DNA of 64,000 bases from Eurosta solidaginis (Eukaryota; Arthropoda; Insecta; Diptera; Tephritidae): assembly GCF_040869045.1 (NCBI RefSeq), contig NC_090319.1, positions 385,221,601 to 385,285,600 on the forward strand. Direction: 5' to 3'. Below are positions 19,621 to 30,062 of the stretch, in pieces. The position numbers and the translations under genes were made by a program. The notes under the pieces were generated by a model. It made no database searches and was not told the DNA's origin. It saw only the letters and a list, made by a program, of their open reading frames with translations. Positions within the stretch are counted from its first letter, which is position 1; each line of letters starts with the position of its first letter.

Positions 19621-20809
19621 TATTCGTCAAAGGTCTACCACTACAAATTTGCTTGTATTCACCTCTATAGTTATGGAAGGATTTTTAGCGAACAAGCAAA
19701 CGGATGTCATCTACACGGACTTCAGCAAAGCATTTGATACCGTCAACCACGAGTTGCTTATTCATAAGCTTGATTTACTGGGCTTTCCGTTTCACCTATT
19801 AATGTGGCTGAAAAGCTATCTTTCTAACCGGACCCAAAAAGTCCTGTTCAAGTGCAATCTGTCGGAATCGTTCGGAGTTTCCTCCGGCGTACCTCAGGGA
19901 AGTCATCTAGGCCCTTTGCTCTTTGCCCTTTTCATTAATGACTTGCCACAGACAATATTATATTCCCATACTATAATGTATGCGGATGATGTAAAACTTT
20001 GCTACACTTACTGTCCTACCGATTTGAGTTCCTTGGATCTTCTTCAGGCCGACTTGGACTCGTTCCAATGTTGGTGCACAACAAATTTACTAGCTTTAAA
20101 TTGCTCTAAATGTAAGCATATGACATTTCACCGAGTGAAGCCAGCATTGAAATCTTATGTAATAGATGGTACGCCTTTGGAGCGTATATCTATTGCAAAT
20201 GATCTAGGTGTCCTTTTTGATCCGAAATTGAATTTTAACATGCATATTTCATCTATAGCCAACAAAGCGTTGGGTTTACTTGGATTTGTTAAAAGATGGG
20301 CTAAAGAGTTCGATGATCCGTACCTCACTAAGGTTCTTTACACATCGCTGGTTCGTCCAATACTAGAGTATTGCTCATGCGTTTGGTCCCCTGTTTCTCA
20401 AAAGCATATAAAGCGTCTTGAGTCAGTTCAAAAGCAATTTTTGATATTTGCATTGCGCGGCCTTAATTGGGACTCAAGTCTTCACCTTCCTCCATACAGA
20501 AGTAGACTTCTTCTTATTAACTTACCCACTCTGGAAAATCGGAGAATATTACTGGGGGTATTGTTCATCCATAAGCTCATTATTGGAGAAATTGATTCCG
20601 CGGACCTCCTCAGCCGCTTGTTTTTTGCGGCTCCCCCTAGAGTATCCAGACACTACGTTCCTTTCTATTTACCCCTTTGTCGACGAAACTTTGCTAAAAA
20701 TAATCCTCTTCTTATCTGGTGCGCGCACTGCAATGACTTGTATAGCTGCATCAGTCTTGAATGTACTTTTGCCACTATACGTAATGCAATACTTGCCTAT
20801 CTAATTTAA
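19621..20809 (+). CDS. LINE-2 reverse transcriptase, C-terminal portion
   Basis: About 396 element-derived residues; the frame also reads 77 bases of flanking array upstream, so an ATG at 19544 is accidental. RT motifs: RSTTTNL, VIYTDFSKAFDTVNHELL, SGVPQGSHLGPLLFALFIND and MYADDVKLC (catalytic Asp pair), then DLGVLFDPKLNFNMH in the thumb. The endonuclease and first RT motifs were lost by 5' truncation, so the copy is inactive although the remaining frame is open to its natural stop. Confidence 0.8.
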
Positions 20810-20939
20810 GAGATACAAGCTAATTTAATTTACCGGCATTTTATTACTTCGATAAAAAAACAGGAACTGTCTCGCTTAAGGATGGAGGAACATTTATCAA
20901 CATGTATCATTAAGAAGGAACAAGACAGTACTGTGTTGA

Positions 20940-21243
20940 TTGGAATCTGGTGCATTCCAACAACGTAAAAAACATGCTTTTTCATGAGTCACTGACCGGA
21001 ATCGTATGCATTCCGGCAGTATAATCTTATGGGTCAGGCATCGAGCTGATTGGAATCCGGTGCATTCCAACAACACAGGTTATGTTACTTTTTTATGCCT
21101 TGTGATGGCGTATCCTCATTACACTACTCTTAGCACTGCCGGATTCCCATGACATGCTGATTGGAATCTTGTTGCATTCCAACAGGGAGATTGGATTCCA
21201 CTGCATTCCGAAATCATGCTGAGCGGAATCTGATGCATTCCGC
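20940..21243 (+). repeat. Array of six covarying hairpins in LINE-2 3' UTR
   Basis: Stems at 20940-20960, 20996-21016, 21050-21070, 21161-21182, 21191-21211 and 21223-21243. Each is NNGGAAT, a 7-8 base loop ending TGC, then ATTCCNN. The outer two pairs are TT/AA, CC/GG, TT/AA, TT/AA, TT/GA (wobble) and GC/GC. Compensatory changes keep the stem paired, which supports a selected RNA structure. Confidence 0.75.
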
Positions 21244-21482
21244 CAGTATAAGATTTCGGCATAAGATCTTATTTCTGCTCATATTTCTTATTATTATTAT
21301 ATTCTGAAATTAAATAGTAATGTTCATTAATATTTCTTTGTTTGTAATATAACATTGTTGAAAGCTCGATATATCTTAAATTTTATCTTTTGAGTTGTAT
21401 ATTTATATATCTTTTATATTATGCAGTCGACCATAGTTTGTCGTCGACTTTAAATAATAAATAAATAAATAAATAAATAAAA

Positions 21483-23187
21483 ATATGCTATAGTGGTCCG
21501 ATCCGGTCGGTTCCGACAAATGACAATCGGACACCCAAATACACCCGCTCACCAAATTTTATCAAGATATCTCAAAAATTGAGGGACTAGTTTGCATACA
21601 AACAGACAGATGGACAGACGGACATGGCTAAATCAACTCAGCTCTTCAACCTGATTATTTCGGTATACTTAATGGTGGGTAGGTACTTTGTGTGAGGATG
21701 CAAAGTTTCAGGTTTTTTGTGGTCTGCGTGTAAAAACTATGACTACGAATCACGTATTTCAACAATATACGACGTAAACGTAACTATTTGATGAAATGTT
21801 TTGAATATTGAAGCTTCTAGCCGTAAAAAAGGGGCAAAAAAATACAGTTTATATGGGGTATATAATATATGTACCACCGATCTCTATGATTTTTTCAGAC
21901 AACAATATATGCTATATACGTAAGCAATCGGTGAAATTTGAAGCTTATAGCTGTTAAAATGGGGTAGAAATTGCGAAAAGTTTCTTATCTGAACAATCGG
22001 TTGTATGAGATATATACTATATATACAACCGATCTCTATGATTTTTTCTGACAACAATATATGCTATATACGTAAGCATTTGGTGAAATTTGAAGCTTCT
22101 AGCTGTTAAAATGGGGAAGAAATTGCGCAAAGTTTCTTATCTGAACAATCGGTTGTATGAGATATATACTATATATACGACCGATCTCTATGATTTTTTC
22201 AGACAACAATATATGCTATATACGTAAGCAATCGGTGAAATTTGAAGCTTATAGCTGTTAAAATGGGGTAGAAATTGCGAAAAGTTTCTTATCTGAACAA
22301 TCGGTTGTATGAGATATATACTATATATACAACCGATCTCTATGATTTTTTCTGACAACAATATATGCTATATACGTAAGCAATCGGTGAAATTTGAAGC
22401 TTATAGCTGTTAAAATGGGGTAGAAATTGCGAAAAGTTTCTTATCTGAACAATCGGTTGTATGAGATAAATACTATATATACAACCGATCTCTATGATTT
22501 TTTCAGACAACAATATATGCTATATGTGTACGTATTCGGTGAAATTTGAAGCTTCTAGCTGTTAAAATGGGGCTAAAATTTGCGAAAATATATATATATA
22601 TACTATATATACCACCGATCTTTATGATTTTTTCAAAAAACAATATATGCTATATACGTAAGCATTCGTTGAAATTTGAAGCCTCTAGGTCTTAAAATAG
22701 GGCAGTAATTACGAAAAGTTCCTTATCTGAACAATCGGTTGTGGGGGATATATACTATATATACGACCGATCTCATCAATTTTTTCAGGCAACAATACAT
22801 ATGTGCAATATACGAAACTATATGGTGAAGTTTGAAGCTTCAACCTGTTAAATTGGGTAAGATATTACAAAAATCCTCTTTTTCTGAAAAATCGGTTGTA
22901 TGGAGGATATATGCTATAGTGGTCCGATCCGGTCGGTTTCGACAAATGTCTAATCGGACACCCAAATACACCCGCTCACCAAATTTTATCAAGATATCTC
23001 AAAAATTGAGGGACTAGTTTGCATACAAACAGACAGACGGACAGACGGACATGGCTAAATCAACTCAGCTCTTCAACCTGATTATTTCGGTATACTTAAT
23101 GGTGGGTCTATCTATTTTCCTTTAAGGACTTACAATTTTCGGTTTCGTGACGAAATTAATATACCATTTCATTTTCATGAAAGGTAT
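21483..23187 (-). repeat. Family X: end of first segment, second 1.4-kb segment and terminal head
   Basis: GGTAGGTACTTTGTGTGAGG at 13733 recurs at about 21676, and the following 0.9 kb of array is repeated. The X end (CACCCAAATACACCCGCTC, the reversed GTCC block, GGTATACTTAATGGTGGGT) occurs at 21530-21680 and again at 22950-23107. So X contains a tandem duplication; only the first copy was hit by LINE-1 and LINE-2. Confidence 0.75.
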
Positions 23188-26100
23188 AAAAACCAGGGCG
23201 GATGGCTACGGTGGGGTAGCCATCGGCTTTAAGAAAGAAATAAAGTTTGCAAAAATCAAGTTTCAAACAAGACAAGATATATTGATTGCAAGAACAACAA
23301 ATTTAGAAACGAACATTACAATATGCTCAGCATATTTTCCGCCAAATTTGAACAATCAGATTTTTGTGGCTGAAATAAATCGACTTACACACTTTCTACA
23401 AAAATTTCAAAACGTCCTTCTCCTAGGCGACTTTAACGCAAGGTTGAGCAAGTGGGGAGATTCGGTGGATACCACCAAAGGCAAGGACTTAGATAGGGTC
23501 ACAGCAAACACGAATCTCAGATGTATCAATGATGGGTCGACAACACATTTATGTGTAGCGCATAATACCGAATCAGTGCTAGACTTAGCATTCACGAACA
23601 TGACAACGATACTCACTTTCATGTGTCACCATGGATATATAGGAGGAAGCAAGCATAGGCCAATAATGATAGATGTACCGAATAAGAAAATATCGAATTT
23701 ATTCATATTAAGGCACAGGATCAAAGACAATCTCAGTTTAGTAGGGTTTGTTAACCTGAAGGACTTTAGAACGAAGATGGTGGATGCAAAAAGGAAGGCA
23801 AGGTATGACCTGAATGAAAAAGGACATACTCCAAAGGCATGGTGGAACAGGGACATTGAAAGACAATACAGAATCTTCATTGCAAAAAGGAAGAAAGCAA
23901 GGCAGGCAGGTAATGTACAAGATTTGGAAGAAGCAGCAAGGGAAGAGGAAAGTTGGAAGGAAACAGTGAAATTGGCTAAGAGGGAACAGTACCAACGAAA
24001 AGTAGAAGAAATTAACAGCAACCCAAACTCGAAAGAGGCCTGGCGTTTCATTAATAATGTAAAGAATTCGGGCAATGGTGATAAAGGTCAATGGGCAACT
24101 GAGGATAATCAGAGATACTTAGAAATGTTAGAGAAGCAAGTTACACAGGTAATCAATAATAGCAGGGTGGCTAGTGTAGAATATATGTCTACATCAAGTA
24201 ATGAATTGAGTTCAGTTTCTCAACCTTCCTATTGTTATTGAATAAAAAGAAATCAACTGCCGGTGGCGTTGATGGTGTTACGTTTGACATGCTGAAAAAC
24301 CTTACAATAGAAACAAAGGAGGGACTGTTTAACACTCTGGTGGAGCATTTCAATAAAAATGTGGTTGAAACAGAATGGCGGCAGATTAAAATAGTACCCA
24401 TCCCCAAGGCGGGCAAAGACCTAGAGGATTTCCAGAATTATAGGCCAATTTCGCTGTTGTCGGTTATCGTCAAGAGCCTTAACATGTTAGTAAAAGAAGA
24501 GTTAACGAAATTTGTTGAACTAAACAAAATTATCCCACCAAGAAGCTTTGCGTACAGAAAAAAACGGTCTACGAATATGTGTTTGAATGAGGCTCTACAT
24601 AGTATCGCGGAGCTAAAAAATGGCAAGGAAAAGGTGTTTGTTTGTGTTTTAGATATTTCGAATGCGTATAACTGTGTAGACTTAGGCATTCTTCATGAGA
24701 CCCTAAGACTGCACAAGGTTCATGACAGAATGGCAAACTGGATCCACAATTTATTTTCGAGTAGAATCCTTCATGTAGGAAAATAAAGTAGACTGATTAC
24801 AAATGGGCTCCCCCAAGGGAGCTGTCTCTCACCGGTGCTGTTTAATATCTATACTGCCAAGCTACATGAGAGTCAGTGATCAAAATACACAAATCTTCCA
24901 ATATGCTGATGATATAGCAATGATAAGTCACGCCACCTCGGACGAAGAAGCACTATGGATGCTTAAGAGGAAAGTAACGGAGCTGAAACGGATATGTAAT
25001 GCAATTAACCTAGTCTTTAATTCGGATAAAACGCAGTTCATATATATGAGTACCACAAAAAAAAGTTTTGATCTGAGCATAAACGGGGACACTATCCAAC
25101 AAGTAGACAAAATTAAATGGTTGGGGCGTATGGTTAGCACCAATTCTACGATAAACGAACATGTTCAATCCATTAAAAAAACACAGTAAAAGCGAAAAAT
25201 TTAATAGGAAAATTGACTACCATAAAAGCTGGTCTGGCCCCAAAAATTGCGGTCAACCTGTTCAAGACATATGTTAGGTCGAAAGCGGATTATGCTAACA
25301 CTACTTTTGCAAATGCCCCAAAAGGATACGGTAAGAAAATTATAACTACAATGAACGATACCCTAAGACGCTGCCTAGGGGTTCCTCCTAACACACACAC
25401 GTATGCGAGATACGCACTTGCGTGTGAGCTACCACCGCTATCAAGAGCGGTGTGGCTCACAACCAAGGAACTAACAAAACAATGGCTTCTTAACCCAGGG
25501 TTAAAAGAGTCGTTGATGAAAGGAAGCACGGTTAAATCTAGCTACAATCACGTATACTCCCAATTTAGGCACATATTTGATAGGATCAACACAAACGTAG
25601 GGTTTCAGAGGCACGGCAAGTTAGAAATTATAAAATCGGAGCTAAGTGGATCAAAAATCAATTATAATCCAGATCAATTAAAAGCAATATTTTATGAGAA
25701 GTACGATTACCTCAGAAGTGAAGGCTTCTATGGGTTAGCTACAGATGCCTCTGTTAATGTGAGCAGAACAGGATGTGCGGTGTATAGCATTGAGAGTAGG
25801 GTGTCATATTTGTTCAACATAAGTGAGGTAGTGTCATCAACTTTCGGAGAGCTTATTGCGATAAATGAAGCCATCCAGCTAGCAATAAAAAACAAGCAAA
25901 GAAAAGTGGTAATCTTCACGGACAATTTAGGCGCTATCAACAATTAACAAGTAACCATGTAGTGGCGGAAATACACAATAAAACAAGTAAATCTGAAATT
26001 GAAAAAATAGTAGTGGTATGGGTGCCCAGTCATATAGGTATCAGCTTTAATGAAAAGCAGATGAGACAGCGAAAATTGCCACCGAGGTAGGCCAACGCAT

Positions 26101-26557
26101 AACAATAGATTTGACACTAAGGGAAGTTCTAATACAAGTCAGCAGGGAATTGTGGGCGAAAACGGTGGAGGAATGCAAGACCAACTGTCCCAAGGTTGAT
26201 GCAGAATTAATTGAATTTATAGCGAAGAAGGAAAAAAATCCGTGGTACAAAAGCAAAAAAAACATGCTAAGTCCATACCATACAAAACTAATAAACAGAC
26301 TCATTCTAGGGTACACATATAGTAGAACGTATCTACAGAAATTCAGGTCCAACGTCTCAGGTCACTGTACTGACTGCCAGATTGCCGAGACCCCCCACCA
26401 TTTAATCTTCGAATGCAACAGATATAGTGCCTTCAGAAACAGTATTATTTTTAGGAAATTTAATAACGTAAAAGACCTTTTCTTATCGAATGATTTGAAA
26501 AACTATGAAGAATTGGTAACCTTTCTGCATAATGCAAATCTATCAAAAATGCTCTAG
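23188..26557 (+). pseudogene. I-like LINE ORF2, second fragment (endonuclease, RT, RNase H)
   Basis: Resumes exactly where 10830 stopped. Endonuclease motifs: DGYGGVAIGF, CSAYFPPN, LLGDFNARLSKWG, then SVLDLAFTN. RT follows at about 24232-25190: FQNYRPISLLSV, FVCVLDISNAYNCVD, QYADDIAMI. RNase H begins near 25730 with YGLATDASVN and VVSSTFGELIAINEA, then FTDNLGAIN. Frame changes occur near 24235, 24790, 25190 and 25950, and the GAPQGS-type region is disrupted at 24800. No function expected. Confidence 0.8.
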
Positions 26558-27150
26558 TATGTAAGTGTAAGATATGTAATAAGATTTAAAGTACAACATA
26601 TACAAACCTATAGAGATATGCATATAAAGTCAAAAAAACGGAAAAAATATACCTGATAAATATGTAACGTACATCCACTGCTACTTAGAAATAGCTAAAA
26701 AAAAAATATATAGATACCTGTTAAATAAAATATAGACATATATAGTCATATATACCTGAACTAAGAGAAGGTCAATTACACCAAGTAAATCAACACTCAG
26801 CAAATCTTAGGGCACTTCATAAGTAAATTTGTAAACAACTTATTGAAGTAGTAAGATTTCCAAACCTGTAATAAACATGTGAACCTACCACCGCAACTAA
26901 TAATAATCGATACAAATGAAAATACACGGAGCTTAATAATCATCACTGTGGAGGCTAGTAAACACACGACAATGTACCCAACTGTCACTAGTTGTCCACG
27001 AATTGGAGAGCTGAAATTTAGAATTAAAAGTATCATAACCTGGCGTGTGGAGTAACTTGTATACTCTGCCATAATCAGCTGTTTGGGAAACAGCATCAGA
27101 GCACAAAAAAAAAGTAATATGGTTGTATATGTGTGAGTAATAACCCTGCA
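26558..27150 (+). other. Probable 3' UTR of the I-like LINE and flank
   Basis: AT-rich, with GTTAAATAAAATATAGAC near 26720. No gene recognised; the exact LINE end is not resolved. Confidence 0.35.
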
Positions 27151-27151
27151 A

Positions 27152-28000
27152 AAATAGTGCGACTAATCCCTAAAGAGTGCGGTCTCCGATTAATTTTTTG
27201 CCTACATTGGGGCATAATTGATCCCCTCTAGTCCATTTTGGGTACAGTTGGGATTAGTCAGTTTGAAATCTATGTAGCCCATTTTAAAAAACATAAAAAT
27301 AAGCGGGAACGAAGTGAGTTAAATAAAAAAGATTATAGGTGATTGATTCGAATTATTTAAGAAAAATACGGAGCCCTATACCGAACCTAAATGGCTTGGA
27401 CCATATATTCCATTATCGTCGACCCTTATCTCTTGGAATGAGTTGGCGACTTAATAATTTTTTGTATATAGATGTATCTAAGAATTTTTTTCCATACTTT
27501 TCGCATACTCCATTGCGAGTCATTCCGGACTAGTAATAGCCTAATTGAATTTTTGGCAGGGAACTTCTGCTCTTAGGTGATGACTACATGCGTGTATGTG
27601 AAATAATCTCTTCGCTGTTTTCATGTTCATATGTGTGGCTGCTCGTTTAGATGTTGTTGTGCATTTATAAGGGTTTGCCAAATCTAATCTATGTAATTTG
27701 CTCGCCCGCAACAAAATTTAACTCTGACTCCGGCGTAGTGGTTAAGTCCTTGTAATTTAGGTTCGGTATTGGGCCCCGCATTTTTATTAAATAATAGGAA
27801 TCAGCTACCTGTAATCTTTTTTATTTTACTCATTTCGTTGCCGTGTTTTTAATATTTCTTTAAATGGGCTGCATAGATTTCAAACTGAATAATCCCAACT
27901 GTACCCCAAAGGGACTAAAGGGGATCAATTATGTCCGAATGTAGACAAAAGGGATCAATCGGACTCCAATCAATTTAGGGATTAGTGGCACGATTTTCTG
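27152..28000. mobile_element. Long inverted-repeat DNA element
   Basis: Arms of about 250 bp (27152-27405 and 27750-28000). Left end AAAATAGTGCGACTAATCCC pairs with right end GGGATTAGTGGCACGATTTT. Inside the arms, GGGATCAATTATG-like, CTATGTAGCCCATTTTAAA and CTATACCGAACCTAA stretches pair again. The 340-bp centre includes a CTTAGGTGATGACTACATG stretch also seen in the LTR-like sequence at 59485. No transposase seen. Confidence 0.65.
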
Positions 28001-28424
28001 ACCGGTTGACCTTGTGAAGGCATAGGTTGACATCACCACTGCAGAAAAGAATATGACCTTGAGGAAGAAAATGTGCCACGATATTTGGATACTTGCCTTG
28101 TGGTGGGATAGAAATTATACCGTGTGGTATCGTTTTTCGCGGCTGTGGACGAGTATATATCCGCGATCCACAATTAACAGTATTCTGATCGAAGGATACG
28201 ACACCAAATCTGAAACGTAGTGATCGACGACAAAAAGAATGCCACTGCACATTTTTTCACCCAATGCGAGTACTATTGATTTCCAGAGAGTCTCGTAAAG
28301 ACAACTGGTACCATGAGGAAATATCACTGGCTCGTATAACGGGCGCAGCAACGTGTGATGTAATGAAGCGCTACAAAGAGGGAGGATATATGTAGATAGA
28401 TATATTAGTCCGAAAGAAATTATT
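28001..28424. other. No gene recognised
   Basis: Reading frames exist on the - strand (27975-28351) but I recognise no domain in them. Confidence 0.3.
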
Positions 28425-29290
28425 GAATATGGACTTTTTTTTATAAGCCCGAAAATAAAAGTTAAGTCCGGACAGGCTACTATGGAAAAGTAAAAATATA
28501 TTACTCTGAGAGTTGGTTTTAGTTTTCCTATGACAAATTCTCGTATTACTGATAGAAACTTTCATATGAACATAAAGTTTCGGTAACGTTTTACAAGACG
28601 GTTCACCACCTAATTTTTATCGATAATTATCAAAGGTGGTATCAAAAGACGCGTCTCGACCTCCGTTTTAAGAATCCAAAAGCGGAAATCATAAATTTTA
28701 TTTCTGTCGAAAGTTATTTACAAAAAAAAATGACCCCTAGAGGGTCCGAAATATGGGACCCGATCCATAGTTTTTTTTGCATAGAACACCTTTCTGCGTT
28801 GGCAGCCTTCGGCCGCGCTTATAAAAAATTACTCTGGGTGGGTCCGACACCAGTTTGGGGATTAAAACTAAATGCGCGCTGAACACCTTTCTGCATTAGT
28901 GTGTGTGTGTGTACAACAAATCTGCCAGAAAACAACAACCACATGAAAATTTCAACCGATTTTTTGCTTATATCCTTTGACAGAAATAAAAATTTAAATT
29001 TTCGCTTTCGCATTCTAAAAACGGAGGTCGAGATGCGTCTTTTGATACCACCTTTGATAATTTTCGATAAAAATTAGGTGGTGCATCGTCTTGTAAAACG
29101 TTACCAAAGTTTCAAATCGAATATATTTTAAAAAAATTCGTTTCATTTGGATTAGCTTTTCCATAGTTAAAGGGCCGGACTTTTATTTGTTCCTAAAAAA
29201 TAAAAATCCGGATTTAACTTTTATTTTCGGACTTAAAAAATAAGAGGCCAGATTTTACTTTTATTTGTGGATTTTTTAAGAAATTCCGAA
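28425..29290. mobile_element. Foldback-like element with nested inverted arms
   Basis: Outer arms: CCCGAAAATAAAAGTTAAGT (28449 on) pairs with ACTTTTATTTTCGGACTT (29218 on), and CTATGGAAAAG pairs with CTTTTCCATAG. Inner arms of about 95 bp: 28577-28672 and 29015-29117, including GGTAACGTTTTACAAGACG and GGTGGTATCAAAAGACGC. The inner part may be a separate MITE. The centre has GGTCCGAAATATGGGACC and a (GT)n run. Confidence 0.6.
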
Positions 29291-29299
29291 AAATAAAAA

Positions 29300-29960
29300 G
29301 GATGTATGATTCGTCTTGGCAATGCTATTGGTATCCTCTGGACTTGTTTTTAGAAGAAAGAAACGTAGTGCCGAGGAATCTAGTAAAAATCCGTCAAATG
29401 GCGGAATTTTTCAAGACTGGCGCAGAGGGAGCGATCTGGTAACCGACGTATGGAGCAAACTTAAGTTATGGGGGAACACTCTGCATTGCTAGATAGTGAT
29501 ATGTGCGATCACTCACAAATTGTAATCGATAGCCTCTGATGGAAGTCCAAGGAAACCTGCAGTTACACTTGGACCGGTTTGACCAAGAGAAATGGGTTTT
29601 AAAGGCTTTGACTCCATGCTGCAATTGAGAAGATGGTTGTTGTCATATGTAGACCCGTGTCTGAATTCGGGACACATATTTTGTAAATCGGGGTTGATGC
29701 TCGCTAAGTATGCAGTAGCCAGATCTAATTGGGCCAGAGTGACGCACGCACCCATATTTGGAAGCCGAAGAGGAAGACTTCCCCTGAATAACAGGTGAAG
29801 GAAGACCTAATCTCTTTTGGTGCTCCCAATTTGCGTAAGTTATCGCGAAATAGGAATGACTAGCAAGCCAAATCGCCAAAATCACCCAGGCAGTTAAGCG
29901 CCACCAATTTAGCGGGTCTTCTTTAGCAAGAATATGGACTGCGATGGTCCGAAAAGGGGA
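29300..29960. other. Unclassified repeat-like DNA with a short coding-like stretch
   Basis: One frame at 29322-29440 reads YWYPLDLFLEERNVVPRNLV without stops, but no family is recognised. TCACAAATTGTAATCGATAG at 29513 and the CCTCTGATGG beyond it resemble 53690-53725, so part of this stretch is a dispersed repeat. Confidence 0.4.
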
Positions 29961-30062
29961 AGAGTCTAATACACCCAGGACCTCACAAATAAAATATTAA
30001 AGTCAACATATTTTCAAATGAATTTTTGATTTTTGTATTTTTTTAAATTTTCTCAATCCAAA

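Larger units (their letters stand above)
19621..21482 (+). mobile_element. LINE-2: 5'-truncated jockey/CR1-superfamily LINE
   Basis: Starts abruptly inside the RT domain at 19621 and ends in a (TAAA)n tail at 21451-21482. The split target is visible: GGAGGATATAT before 19621 and ATATGCTATAGTGG after 21482 are contiguous at 22900-22920. The 3' UTR (20810-21450) holds an array of six small hairpins. Confidence 0.85.
10831..23187 (-). mobile_element. HINE (Helentron/DINE-1-like) family X, carrying nested insertions
   Basis: Read on the - strand it begins at 23187 with ATACCTTTCAT and, 10 kb away, ends with the complementary ATGAAAGGTAT (10874-10884), a perfect hairpin (GTCTTCGGC/GCCGAAGAC, 10850-10870) and CCTTACTTGTTTT. 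It carries a GCCATGTCCGTCTGTCCG block (reversed at 23035-23060) and TTGATAAAATTTGGTGAGC. Insertion into the I-like ORF2 left no clear target duplication beyond the AAAAC that family Y also has, fitting Helentron insertion next to T. The interior contains 152-bp tandem repeats, a duplicated 1.4-kb segment, family Y and two LINEs. Confidence 0.7.
8780..26790 (+). mobile_element. Decayed I-factor-like LINE, split by a 12.4-kb HINE insertion
   Basis: ORF1 (zinc-knuckle nucleic-acid binding protein) lies at about 9010-10387. ORF2 starts at 10663, is cut at 10830 and resumes in register at 23188: the codons either side of the insertion join as a GFNLIKTRADGYGGVAIG-type endonuclease stretch. ORF2 then runs through RT to RNase H and ends near 26557. 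Presence of an RNase H domain after RT, and ORF1 with three CCHC-type knuckles, place it in the I clade. Numerous frameshifts mean it is dead. Exact 5' and 3' ends are uncertain. Confidence 0.8.

Noticed and set aside
27975..28351. Possible Tc1/mariner transposase on the - strand
   Set aside because: No DDE motif or helix-turn-helix could be read; similarity impressions did not hold.
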